Assembly (NCBI GenBank): GCA_914767715.1
Contig: OU612069.1
Coordinates: 10,351,387 to 10,415,386, forward strand
Direction of reading: 5' to 3'
DNA length: 64,000 nucleotides
Origin: Membranipora membranacea
Taxonomy: Eukaryota > Bryozoa > Gymnolaemata > Cheilostomatida > Membraniporidae
The notes beneath the pieces were generated by a model, which ran no database searches, had not been told where the DNA came from, and saw only the letters and a program-made list of their open reading frames with translations. Shown one piece after another: positions 10,476 through 22,441 of this stretch (positions within the stretch are counted from its first letter, which is position 1; each line of letters begins with the position of its first letter). A program made the translations under genes and the position numbers.

Positions 10476-13400
10476 GGCGAGGAGTTTCTGCAGCACAACA
10501 CGAGATAGTCTGACTGTTCCACTGTCGAAACCTCTCGCAGGATTGGCTAAAGGTGGAAGAGCAGCTAAATTCAACCCACATATGGGGACACAAGTCACAA
10601 AATTAGACAATGGACTTACTGTAGCTTCAGAAGATCACTGGGGACAGTTTGCAACATTGGGAAGTATGCTATATTAATATTCACTACATAGGAGGCTGCA
10701 GGTCTTAATTCAACCCACCTGCATCCCAGCTTGTGTCACTCCGTTACAATCCTGACATTTAGCTCGTATGGCCTTTTTTGTGGAGATAAATTGTAAACTC
10801 TGGTGTTGAGTGTTTAAAAATCAGACAATACTAGTATTGTCTAATAATTATGTGAATGGAGATGAAGTTATAATCATAATGCCTTCGTGCCAATGTGTGA
10901 AATATTACTTTGGTATGATCTAAGCTACGATTAACTTTTGACTCACCAAGCTACCACAGTCTGATAAGACGGCTCGGTCTGTCTAAAGCCAGAGATAAAA
11001 CGACAGCAATGAAATTGAAGAGTCACCATAATTACACAATTATTTATGTTTTCTGACTCCAATTTTTAGTCTTGGTGAATTCTGGTTCTAGAAATGAAAT
11101 TGCATTTGCTAGTGGCGTGAATCACTTTCTCGAGAAGTTAGCGTTCAATGTAAGTTAATTCAATATTGATTATAGTATATGTTACCACTTCATCACTGAA
11201 TCAGTTCTCCCTAATGTGATCTAGTTAACTGTTTATCCCTACCGCTGGGGAGTGTGTAAATCTCTGGTGCTTATCTATCGGTAAAGTTTATATGTAGACA
11301 TGATACGGCTTTCTTTGCATGATATCCGCTGATTGACTCCACATCTATTATGAATTATTAGTTTATTTTAGTCCACAGAGAAATACAGCGGGAGAGAGGA
11401 AATACTAAACATATTGGAGCAGCATGGCGGAATATGTGACTGTCAGGGTTCAAGGTTAGTCTGAAAGTTTACCTTGATTCTATTGCTTGTAAACAAACAA
11501 AGAACGGTTATAATAAGATCACCTATTGGTTGTCCTGATATTGAAACAGGAGGTCTCAAGACATAGACAGGATGATCTTTGTGAAGGATAGAGAGGGCAA
11601 AATCTTGTGTGGAGATGATGATATTAAGAAGAGATGGAGAGAATATTTTGACAAGTTGCTCAACACCAAAAATCAAAGGAAGGACTTGCAGAGGAGTGAT
11701 GAAATAGAGGGACCGATGAGGCTGATAAGCGAATCCGAAGTCAAAATACAGTTAGAGAAGATGAAAAATAGAAAGGCAATTGGACCAGATGAATTCCCAA
11801 TAGAGGTAGTGAAGAGTCTTGGGCAGATAGGTTTGACCTGGATGACAGCTGTACTACAAGATGTACAGGAAAATGGGATACCACCAGAATGGAGAAGAAG
11901 CAAAATCACACCTTTGCATAAGCAAAAGGGAGATCCTTTAAACTGTTCAATCTATAGAGGGATAAAACTCCTCAGTCACTGTCTAAAGCTCTGGGAGTGA
12001 GTGATAGAGGCGAGGATAAGGGAAATGAGTAAGATCAGTGGCAGGCAGTATGGCTTCCAGAAAGGGAAGTCAACAACACAGCCCATGTTTTGTTTGAGAG
12101 TACTCCAGGAAAAGATGAGGGAACATCAAAAGGACTTACATATGGTTTTTGTCGACCTAGAGAAGGCGTATGATACAGTACCTAGAGACCTAATCTGGTA
12201 CTGTCTGAGGAAGTGTGGAGTTCCTGAGACATATGTGAGTGCAACCAAAGACATGTACAAGGACTGCAAAACATCAGTTGTGACATTGTAGGTGAAACAG
12301 ATGAGATTGAGATAGAAGTAGGAATACATCAAGGATCTGCACTTAGCCCTCTCCTTTTCATATTGATCTTGGATGTCTTCACCGAGGAGGTTCAGGAGGA
12401 CACGCCGTGGGCAATGCTGTTTGTTGACGTCCTTGTTCTTTGCGATGAAACTAGGGAGAGGATGGAATTGAGACTGGAGAACTGGAGGGGGTGTTTAGAA
12501 GATGCAGGATTAAAAGTAAGTAGGCCAAAGACAGAACATCTACCGCCACCCGGAAACTTACAAAGGATAGAAATGAAGAAGTATGATGGAGAAGGTTCAA
12601 CTGATCTGCCGCAGGTATCAACATTCAAATACCTGGGAACCACAATAGATCAAGAGGGAGGATGCGGAATAGAAATTGCAAAGAGGATAGAGAAGGCATG
12701 GAATAGATGGAGAGAGCTGACAGGAGTGCTTTGCGATAAGAAAATTCCCGCCAAGCTCAAGGTTCTATTGTACAAGACGGCAATAAAACCTACACTGATG
12801 TATGGAAATGAGATCTGGCCACTGATTCAAAGACAAGAAGACAAGATAAGTGCAACTGAGATGAGGATGCTCCGACACATTTATAATATAGACTGGGAAG
12901 AGCATAAAACAAATGAGAGTATAAGGGAGGAGGCCAAAATAGAAGCGATTGCAATAGGTATGAGGAGGAGACGTCTTCAATGGTATGGACATGTACGCAG
13001 GAGAGATAGGGAGGAAGATATTAGAATGGTGGCTGAGACGAGAATACAGGGAAAGAGAAAGAGAGGGAGGCCAAAGAAAAGATGGATGGATACAGCGAAG
13101 GATGACATGCTGAGATGGGGCCTCTCAGATGAAGATGTTGATGATAGAATCAGATGGCATTCTCTGATAGAACTTGGTGCCCTGCAGGACCGCCACCCAT
13201 CCTGGAACATGGCGGACTAGGTGAGAAAGGTGAGAAATTGGTTGTCCTGATATTACCTCTGCTAATATGAGTTGATAGTGTAGGTGAGACATACAGCCAC
13301 ATGTCTTAGGGCTGAGCTGAATACCAAACGTGGTGTTATGGGCTCTATTGGTATCCATCAGAATCTGAGGCATATCGTGTCATCTCGATGAAATTCTCTC

Positions 13401-16400
13401 CAAAAAGAAACTGATGACAGAAAATTTGCCTAAAATGGTAATTGTGTATTCAAATACCAGAAAGCTGTAACATCTCAACATCTCAACTCCACAATAAAGG
13501 AGCAGATCTGTTAACTATTTAACCTTGAAAAACTACTAGCTATACAAAATATTTCAATTTAATATAATGCCAACCACCTTTCTTTTCTAGTAGATCAATC
13601 TACAGGGAACGCTGATTTTCCATCAAGGGCCATGCAAGAAAGTGAATTTTTTTAACCCAAATTATACTTTCCTTCGTATCGATGTTATTATCTAGTATTC
13701 TACTGTCACAAAGTTGTCTGGTTTAAACAAAAGTTGACAAGACTGTCATCAAGCTGTAACTTTTCAGAGCATTTTACACTGTTGGTCAGACCAGCAGTTT
13801 GGTTTTATAAAAGGTAGAAACACCAACCCTGTATGTATCTCAAAAGTAAAAATTTAAAAGAGTAAAAATGACCTAAACATTATAGCATTACTTTCAATAG
13901 ACAGTTTTCTGAGCTCCAATTTATGCCCTTGTTCGGAGTTGTCCTCTCTCCAGTTTGGTACTTTTGACCCACGCCGCATAGGAAAAGGAGCTGAAAAGAG
14001 GGTTATCTTGAAATCTGCTTATAATATGATAAAAATGATTTTTGATTCAGAATCTGCACCATTTAAATCAATTTCCGTCGGGTTTGCGGACAAGGGTTTT
14101 CAATGGTCCAGATTCTGAATCAAAAATCATTTTTATCATATTATAAGCAGATCCGAATACCAAAATTATTTCCCAAATATGTCCCTGTGAGTATTCTATG
14201 GTGCAGATTCTGAATCAAAAATCATTTTAACCCTATCAGAAGCGGTTTTCAAGATAACCACACTGGAGAGAGGACAACTCGGAATAGAGGCTTTAATTGG
14301 ACCTCGGAAAACTGTCTATAGCTTTCAAAACCCTGCTTGCTTGCTAGTCAAAATTTATATCACCAACCAGAAACAATTTATATTATTACAGTGGGTGCAC
14401 AATTAAGGCAAAATACCTTTGTCAAACATCATAGAACCCTCTGCCAAAGACTTAACCTAATCATAACTAATTTGAGCCTATATTTTAATTCTTGGATCAC
14501 GCCAATGTCACAGAGATATATTTGTGTGTTGATCTAAGTGATAAGTACACAGCATCTTTATCTTACGTTTACAGAGACACGATGATCCATGCAGTCTCAC
14601 TACAAAAAGCCGGTTTGGAGACGGCCACTGAGTTATTATCACAAGTAGTATTACACCCTAATTATACGGATGAAGAGATCGCTCAGACACATCAAGCTGT
14701 AGTCTTTGAGTTGGAGAATCTTCACATGAACCCAAATAAGGAGTTCATGATGATGGAAATGATTCACGCTGTGAGTATTCTATTGAATACTTACATCTGT
14801 TGAGAAATATTGAACACTGTTAATTTTTCATTTAAATGATCCATTATGTACTGTACCATAGTTTTTTACAAAAATAAGGTTCAAGATTCTTATGTTGTAG
14901 CGATGTACAAGCCACGTTTTGTATATTGTATTGTATTCTATATATCAGCCATAACTCATGCAGCCACCACCCTACCAACTACCATGATAGAAACATCAGC
15001 TAATTATAAATTAGCCTCACAGTTCAATATTTTGTTGGATACACAGAGAGCTGTACATGTTCCATGTTTGTATGATGTTCTATTTATAATAATAACAATT
15101 TATTATAAGCAGTGTAAGATGTATTACATTATATTAGTGGGCTGTATGATGTATTATATATCATCATTGTTAGCAGTAAGGCGTAACATTATAGTGACTT
15201 GTTATCATTTTTGATGTTCATGTTGTTGTTTTTTAAGGCTGCATTCAGGGGTAACACACTAGGACTACCAAAGATGTGTCCAGAGGATAACATATTATCT
15301 ATTGACAGAAACTTAATATTCACATATCTCGCACATCAGTGTACTCCTGATCAGATGGTTCTAGCCGGGTCTGGTATGCCACACGAACAACTAGTAGATT
15401 TAGCTAAACAATACTTTGTATCAAGGTAAGTAAAACAGATTATAATGATATAATAACACTGATGTATGGTGAGACCATATCACTATATATCAGTCGACTT
15501 ACATCCTAATATGTGACACTAATACACTGATATGGTTCTCCAGCTAATAAACTTTAAAGTGAGCCCAAGAACATCTCAATTGGGAAATTAGAACTAAAGT
15601 AACGACTCACTCCCCGAGATTTTCTCAGGGTATTTTCTCAGGGTATAAAAGTCAACCTGTCCAAACTTTAGACTCTTGTTTGTCAACAAAATTTGATGAA
15701 ACCAACTGAATTCAAACACAGCCCGTGCCAAGGCAGAGTCAGGACAGGTCCTGAGATGTTAAAAATTTTGTTTCACTTTTACAGTTCAATGTATTAAAAA
15801 ACGAGCAAATATTAAAATGGTCAAATTCTACCTCATTTCTCAGCTTCTGGCAGTCAAAGAGTTTCAAATTTGGGCTTGTTTTGAAGCTGAAGTTGGGGAA
15901 ACAACTCTGTTGATTCCAATCTTTATTTCATGGATGCTTCAAGCTAACAATCTATTGACCTCACAGAAGAAGCCCATATAGGCTGACAGAAGAATACCAT
16001 ATTATAAGTTGAGTGTTAATTTGTGATATTTTTAGACCTGCAGTGTGGAATGATATAAAGTTAGACAAGCAGTACCAGACCGACCGATCGTATGCACAGT
16101 ATACAGGAGGCGTAGTAGTGGTCAGTTCTCTTATTCATTGTATATCAAAAACTCAATAATAATAACTGAGACAAGACATCATGTACAACGACATTAAATT
16201 TGATCAATATATAGAATTTCCTCAACTCAAAAGTCGATCGAAATTGATAGAGTTGTCAACAAATAACTGGATATGTCAACGATAACATCATGGCTTATAC
16301 TCAATTCAATGTAGTGACGTCACGCTATTGCTCCATATAGTGTACAGTCTAGGTCTGTTAGGATCTTTGTTCATATTATATATTATATAGTGTGTTTTAC

Positions 16401-18559
16401 AAAGTAACTCGTAAATGTTAAATATGTGTAGAGGAGAATCACCTACTGAGTTTTAAACTATGCCACTTACATTTTTTATAGAAAAGTGAAGATTTATCTA
16501 GTGTAAGTCTGGGACCTACTCCTATGCCTGAGTTGGCTCATATATGTTTAGCTTTGGAGTCGTGTTCTCATCAGGATGATGACTTTGTGGCTTATTGTGT
16601 ACTTAATACTCTGATGGGCGGAGGAGGATCATTTAGTGCAGGAGGTCCTGGTAAAGGAATGTACACACGTCTCTATACTAATGTGCTTAACAGGTATATA
16701 TACATACATATATATATTGCTTTGTACTCAATAACTGAGCAGGTGACCATACATGACCACATCACTGTGTGTGTGTGTGTGTGTGTGTGTTTTTAATGGA
16801 GAGATATTAATACTTACTGCGGCACAAGATACTACATCAGATGGTATGGATCTGTACTAGTCTTAGTTGTTGTGACATGTTTTATTCATATTACAGACAT
16901 TACTGGATAGAGAACGCCACAGCATTTAATCATGCCTACGCCGATACAGGACTGTTTGTTATCTACGGCAGCGCCCATCCCAGTAAACTAACAGATCTAG
17001 TTGTAGTACTCACTGCTGAAATGAAAAGAATGGCACTCACCGTAGATAAGGTATCATTGAATGATTACACATTTTTTATTCTTATTATGGAGAGGTATGC
17101 ACCCGAGGGTGCTGGGGGCTGGAACAATCAACAATGAAAGCTCCCCCAGTGGGACTCGAACCCACAACTCCTGCGGCACTAATCGCCTGGCAGTGAATAG
17201 CAAACGCGCTAACCGATTGCGCCATCTCACCATCCCCAAAAAAAGAATGGGTCGATGGCGCTAATCAGATAGTCCGCTATTCACTACTCGGAGTTGTGTT
17301 TTCTCATCCCACAGCACATTCCAATCCACCATTGCCACCCTATGAAACACAGCGTACGTGTTAGAGTTATTGGCCTTACATGGCCCATTGCTGGGACCCC
17401 AGCAATTATTACACGTTTTATTGAGGTTTCCATGTAAATATGTCTAAATCAAAAGAAAATAACAACATCTTGACCTCGTAAACAAACAAAGAATTTGCAT
17501 GCACAAAAATAATTCTTAGATGGAGAGTAAGTGTCGTCTTATGCGATTGGTTTACAGATATTACATTTATTTAGGCGAACAGGAACATAATATGCTGTGA
17601 GAAATCAGTATGGTAGAGTAATTGCTGTATGTGAGACATTATGTTGTTAGAGGTGGTATGATATCACAGAGTACTGTGATGATATCGTCAGCTGAGTTTT
17701 ACTTTTATACCCACAGACAGAACTAAGCAGAGCCAAGCGACAGCTTCAATCTATGTTGATGATGAACCTGGAATCTAGACCAATCATATTTGAGGATGTG
17801 GGTAGACAAGTTTTATCATCTGGAGAGAGAAAACAGCCACAGTACTTTTATGATGAGATTGGTAAGTGAAGTGATCTTTGATTGATATTCCAGGGGACTT
17901 AGAATTACATGTTGGTGCATGCAAAAAAAATCTTATTTGTGATTAATGTTAGTTTTTCAATTTGTTAACCTGTTTGTAATTGATTTTATTACCTGCCCAA
18001 AAAGGCGGTAGGCCCATAGATCCACATGCTCTAGGCAACAATAGCTCTTTATCAACACTTGATACTGGTGTCAAGCCATAGAACAGATGGGTGATATGTT
18101 ATCAGGCACCCTGAGTAAATTAAAAGCTTGGCTTGCAAAACTTCGCTGTAATATGATCTCTATTAGATTAGAACTAGTAGGGGCTTTATTGTGTTTCTGT
18201 TTTTGGTTTATTATGTGCTGCTTCGATGAACAATTTCTCCGGGTGATATATCACTTGCTCTACTACGTAAAAAACCCACTCATCGGAATTGATTAATTTT
18301 AGCGCAGTTGTGCTCTTGTTTTTAAATAGAGCGGGAATTGTTCATCACTAACTTTGGGGGTTCATACCAACAGTTTCCTAATTTTACAGAGAAGATCAGC
18401 TCATCAGACATTGAGCGGGTGGCTAATCGTCTACTGAGATCTCCTCTCTCCTTAGCGGCGTTAGGTACACTCGATAGACTACCAGAATATAATCATGTAC
18501 AGGAAATGATGTCTGTTAATAAGTCAACTACAAGCAGGCTACTATTTAATCGCAGCTGA
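10476..18559 (+). CDS. PMPCA: Mitochondrial-processing peptidase alpha subunit
   Basis: Coding exons: 10476-10663, 11070-11149, 11372-11454, 14575-14770, 15238-15425, 16036-16120, 16482-16693, 16897-17050, 17717-17861, 18390-18559 (stop 18557-18559). Phases close to 500 residues plus a missing first exon that supplies the start and part of the presequence. Alpha-MPP pairs with the zinc-bearing beta subunit in the mitochondrial matrix and presents presequences for cleavage. Hallmarks: an M16 peptidase fold; HFLEK in place of the beta-subunit HxxEH zinc motif, as expected for the non-catalytic alpha; the glycine-rich loop [16 protein letters not shown]; and the strongly conserved [11 protein letters not shown] and FEDVGRQVL. 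The sequence before [17 protein letters not shown] is rich in Arg, Ser and Thr like the end of a presequence. A dead LINE sits in the intron 11455-14574 and a tRNA-like SINE in 17051-17716. The start exon is unproven. Confidence 0.95.
11525..13255 (+). mobile_element. 5'-truncated RTE-type LINE with 18-bp target duplication
   Basis: The 18-mer attggttgtcctgatatt occurs at 11525-11542 and again at 13238-13255, bracketing the element (11543-13237). The 3' end after the ORF stop is a short tandem tail of gtgagaaag type, as in RTE-clade LINEs. Only the reverse transcriptase half is present, so the copy was truncated at its 5' end on insertion. It lies in the sense direction in a PMPCA intron between two well-supported exons, so it should normally be removed by splicing. 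Confidence 0.9.
11572..13220 (+). pseudogene. Dead RTE-like reverse transcriptase ORF
   Basis: Three frame segments join into one reverse transcriptase region: 11572-12000, 12001-12291, and about 12292-13220. Recognisable motifs in order are [13 protein letters not shown], an RT2-like region after [42 protein letters not shown] with the first catalytic aspartate, [13 protein letters not shown], and a C-terminal basic tail ([11 protein letters not shown]). Breaks: a TGA at 11998-12000 where related proteins read through; a frameshift near 12290; and the F/Y-A-D-D site now reads FVDV, losing the second aspartate. The endonuclease half is absent. The protein cannot be active as written. Confidence 0.9.
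13905..14315. repeat. Foldback family A, second copy
   Basis: The arms are inverted: gacagttttctgagctccaa at the left against its near complement at 14287-14313; gagttgtcctctctccagt against actggagagaggacaactc; and a central pair around aatgatttttgattcagaat (13 kb side) and its mirror at about 14108-14145. A further partial copy of the inner arm follows at about 14204-14260, so the centre is duplicated. It lies in the PMPCA intron after the LINE. No coding capacity. Confidence 0.75.
15530..15960. repeat. Family A flank repeat, partial copy in PMPCA intron
   Basis: Starting at ggttctccagctaataa, this block matches 1465-1570 with scattered changes (shared agaacatctcaatt, gaccgaagtgacgac-like and tttcatggatgctt strings). 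It is a dispersed repeat with no coding content inside the intron 15426-16035. Confidence 0.45.
16762..16792. repeat. GT dinucleotide microsatellite
   Basis: An uninterrupted tg run of roughly a dozen units, in the PMPCA intron 16694-16896. Confidence 0.9.
17060..17241 (-). mobile_element. tRNA-derived SINE
   Basis: On the minus strand the 5' part (from about 17237) reads like a tRNA gene. It has an A box within TGGCGCAATCGGTTAGCGCG and a B box GGTTCGAGTCC (complement of 17152-17162). The ends cannot form an acceptor stem, and the sequence runs on into an unrelated body with an A-rich end near 17060, so this is a SINE rather than a tRNA. It sits in a PMPCA intron, antisense to the gene. Confidence 0.8.
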
Positions 18560-18845
18560 CATCATAATTGTATAAGTGAAGTCTGTATAAATGGAGGTTT
18601 TTTGATGAGATTGTAGAAAATAAGATCGTGTGAGATGTGGTTACCACATTAGTGATGATGGTGGAAAGGTTGAATCTAGTATATGGTGCTGCTTTTAGTA
18701 CCACTGTTACTATATTATTGTATTTATACATGTGCATGTATTTACTTACTTTAATATGGATATCCGCTGAGCTGGTCTATGAAATATATTTGTTGTTTCT
18801 TGGGACATAGCAGCATTACAAATAACTAACTCATAGATTCAATCA

Positions 18846-18851
18846 AATAAA
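18846..18851 (+). promoter_or_regulatory. Candidate PMPCA polyadenylation signal
   Basis: AATAAA lies about 290 bp after the PMPCA stop, in AT-rich sequence before the convergent neighbour. It is the first canonical hexamer I see after the stop on this strand. Confidence 0.4.
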
Positions 18852-19272
18852 ATACAGTCAACTCCTTGAGAGATTTACTGTATTTGTAATGGCCACCATT
18901 CTGTTGATGTCACTGTTATCCTCTTTTTACTACACAGTGCTTGTTGTATTTTACAGACATGAAACGTTATGTGCGATGATATGTTGAATGAGCAATTTTT
19001 TTTTTCTGTACTTCATCAATACTATTGCTGGCATAACCCTTTTTAACCGAATTCGGGAAGTTTTGATCCCATTGTATCTGCAGAGAGCACTATTCTCTCT
19101 CCTTACAAGTTTTCCCACACACAAACCATATGGACCAAGCTGACAGTTTGTACTAAGTTAATGACCTCTTATCAGTGAGCTACTAAGTATTGTCACCTTA
19201 GTATTCTTGAATCAACCATTCTAACTTCTTCAAATAACATGGGATTAAGACTCATATGTACATTGATTATCA

Positions 19273-19278
19273 TTTATT
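19273..19278 (-). promoter_or_regulatory. Candidate polyadenylation signal of the small secreted-protein gene
   Basis: The minus strand reads AATAAA about 85 bp beyond the stop codon at 19361-19363, a normal spacing for a short 3' UTR. Confidence 0.5.
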
Positions 19279-19360
19279 GTCAAACATGACTATTTTGATT
19301 GATAATTTGTATTGCGTTGTCAGCAGGATGGGTATCCACACCCAACAGTGTCACCATCTC

Positions 19361-21390
19361 CTAGTTATCTATAGGTCCAAACTTATCCTCCAAATCTTTT
19401 ATCTCTTTGTCAGCTAAACAAAAAGACAAGATCTTGTTTTACATTTACACCAGGAAATTTGACCTAGAAATGATTGCAGCGGATTCACACAATAATTACC
19501 TCGTCAGTTGGTAGGTGAAATGACAAGAGAGTTAGGAAACGGTAGAAGAATCAGAATGAACACTCACAGAGACAGTTGTTGTATTTCTCGACAAACTGAT
19601 AACCTTGACAGCAGTATCTCTTTCCTGTAGGACAGGGGTCCTCGTGATAATGTGTCTCAGCTACGGTCTTATATTCTGACACGGTTCTGACAAAATTACA
19701 TCATGCATACATATATAGGCACACTGATCCGCACACTGATCGGTACACTGATCCGCACACTGATCTGCTCACTGATCGGTACACTGATCCGCACACTGAT
19801 CAGTACACTGATCCGCAAACTGATCGGTACACTGTTCGGTACACTGATCGGCACACTGATGGGCACACTGGGGGATATAACTGAGGATTCACTAAGAACT
19901 GTGGCGTCGCCTTGTATTACAAACAGCAATCGAGTCAAATTTTGTTAATAGTAGAGTAGTTTGTGTCTCCAGTCCACATTTCACTCAGAGTAGTGGGGCC
20001 AATATCAGCGTAGCCATATTTCTATGGCTGACTGATATGGACATCACTCAAGCCGATCGATCCCCGAATTACTAACATCAGATTCACAATAGTTACAGAG
20101 AAATAACAAATGAGGGAGTTATCCCCACATGGTCTGATAGTGGATACAGGAACAATTTATAGCTGGAGAACATGGATCAAATCAAGGGTTTTTATCCTAT
20201 TTTATGTCTCAGAGCAAAAACATAAGTTCAGCTGAACTTACCGGTACTCTACAAAATACTTGTCTTTGGGTGGATCAGCTGGGATACCTAAAAACCATGA
20301 GTGCTCGCTGTGTTTGAATATAGGGTTTGTGTCTAAAGCCACACCTATAACCAAAACAATCATTTACATTAGAAATTCAGAATGTCAAATGATAGTTCTT
20401 ATTTTCAGTTGTGTTATGGGGGTATGGATTTTTGATGCTTTACCTCACAGAAATGTCCTCATCATCAAACTTAAATCTACAGAAAACGTATATTACTCAT
20501 GTCTCATATATATATTATATATACTTTGTAATGGGGAAAATAGTTATCATACACACATATAAATAATGTGTCCGATAAAGCTGCATTTTGTTAATTTAAT
20601 AATCATCATAATCATTGTAGATGTTCACTTCGTAACGTACACCAATATGGTATCTGTATAAAAACACAAACGTTACCTCTTTCAAATTTGACAGTGCTCT
20701 TGACAACAGGAAATGACTTTGTCCTGTAGACTGTAGTACTTTTCAGTGTATTAACCGAACAACAGAAGTGTGAGCTATCCTGTCTATAACGAGACGGTAG
20801 AACTAAACAGTTAGTATGACTATTGGTAAGAGACGCACTGTGATCTTACTGCCACAAAGCGCCCAGATCACTATACATTAGTGTCTGTATGATTCTAGTT
20901 ATGCTGTACTCATGTAATCATTTAGTCCGAGCCCCCCAGACTTTTGCCCCGAGCCCGACGCCCCCCTGGCAATCATTATATCATAGCTGCTATAGACTGA
21001 CTTACGTGAGGATTTTTAGGATTTCAAGGTGTTACTTTATTTATATTGTTGTTTATCTGTGCTCACATTATATATTAGCTTTTTTTGGAGGCTGTTAAGA
21101 CAGGCTATCTATATTTAAATAAGACAAGCACAGGACCTCGAGTCTAGAAGAGGAATCCTGATCAGCATTAAATAGTCAAATATTTACAGCTCTCGGTGCA
21201 ATTGGTGGCACAGGATGGGTAGAAAGATTTACCAAACATTATTACAATCATTCAATTTAGTTTGGCTCGAATACGGCTGGCGTACTCAGGTAAACTCATG
21301 GCACACTTACCTCTTCCAGACATTAGATTCAGAAGCTTGTGATAAAGTGAGAAGAGGCAGAAGCACTCCACATATAAAATACACCTTCAT
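19361..21390 (-). CDS. Small secreted cysteine protein, unrecognised family
   Basis: Coding exons, minus strand: 21390-21311, 20783-20677, 20344-20242, 19686-19568, 19413-19361. All introns are GT-AG and phases close to 153 residues ending in DNKFGPIDN-like acidic sequence (DKFGPIDN at the stop). The N-terminus MKVYFICGVLLPLLTLSQAS is a clear signal peptide with probable cleavage near residue 20. The mature chain has six cysteines: a CC pair near the start (HFCC), DPC, a second pair in KRYCCQGYQ, and NNC. The CCxGY string with the preceding repeated YRTV/EYKTV motif is reminiscent of the end of an EMI domain, but the usual full cysteine pattern is not visible, so I do not claim it. No membrane segment follows the signal peptide. 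It is convergent with PMPCA and upstream of nothing obviously related. The individual exons are short; the model rests on in-phase splice sites, a signal peptide and a nearby poly(A) signal. Confidence 0.75.
19703..19872. repeat. 12-bp minisatellite in intron 3 of the small secreted-protein gene
   Basis: About 14 copies of a 12-bp unit of the type cacactgatccg/gtacactgatcg. It ends just upstream (on the gene's strand) of the exon 19686-19568. Because 12 is a multiple of three it stays open in frames on both strands; those frames are artefacts of the repeat. Confidence 0.9.
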
Positions 21391-22441
21391 TATACCTGAG
21401 TTATTCTGACAGGTAGAGAAAACAACTATGTACTATAGGAAGAATCCTAGGTCTGATGTGAGCATATCAAAACTATACTTAGTTCCAACTAGCCATGCTG
21501 GGAATCAGCAGATGTCCGATATCATGCGAGGCTTATACTTGTACATATGCAACACATACAGCTCATATACACTGTGGAGCTGTGGAGGGTACACTTTGTG
21601 TTGTGTAATGATTGAGGAGCTTATCATATATAAGTCCATCATATATATATATATACACATTTGTGCAATAAAGTGTCATATATTATATATCCCACTATTG
21701 TACCCATAAAAACCCTGGACAATGAGTCTTTCATATATACATGTATATATATATATATATTTATATATAGTGGCTATCAGTGTGTAGGGCAGATCTTTGC
21801 ATTGGAGTTGTCCGACCATGTCAGGCTATTATATCTACCATTAATTACTATTGGGTTTAGGAAGCCCAACATGATTATTTAAGACATGCTTTTTGTGTGG
21901 GTCATATAAAATGACTCCTTATTTTTGAGTGACACTTAGTTGGGGCCAAATACACACAGATGACACTTAAAAGCACAGATTTGTATCTATATATATATAT
22001 GTTTTGGTGTCCCAAAATCAAAGATTGTACGCCAGGTAAACCAGTGTGTGATGTGAATAATACTGAAAACAGGAAATCTTTTATATTTTGAGATAGCGTC
22101 TTTTCTAACTCTGAACTGTAGGCTTGTATGCTCATTGTGATGTACATTCAAATCCACATGCACTGCTGATAGTAAGAACCTTTCATATCAGTGCGTACAT
22201 AACCAGAATTTAAAGTTATAGCGAACACAAATTTATTAAAAATAAATCGACTAGTCTAGTCCAATATTGAAAAGTCTTCCTAACACAGATTTGTTGTTTT
22301 TACTCTTTTACATCATTTTTGAGCATTATTCAAGTTGCCTCAATAAAAGACATTAAATTTTTCTCCATAAATAAATCATTGCACTAAGGTGTTGGATTGA
22401 GATTGTAGTTGCATCAGCAATATATTGCAGGTAGAGATTAA
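21391..22441. other. AT-rich intergenic spacer
   Basis: Between the start of the small secreted-protein gene and the stop of the sulfotransferase gene. It contains several (at)n runs, near 21643-21653, 21740-21772 and 21990-22000. No exon recognised. The promoter of the minus-strand secreted-protein gene must lie at its left end, but I see no defined motif. Confidence 0.35.

Noticed and set aside
17139-17237. A tRNA gene on the minus strand (good A and B boxes)
   Set aside because: The 5' and 3' ends cannot form an acceptor stem, the length is too great for the visible arms, and it continues into a SINE-like body with an A-rich end.
19703-19948. Open frames on both strands made of IGTLIRTL-type repeats
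   Set aside because: They arise from a 12-bp minisatellite inside an intron and have no independent support.
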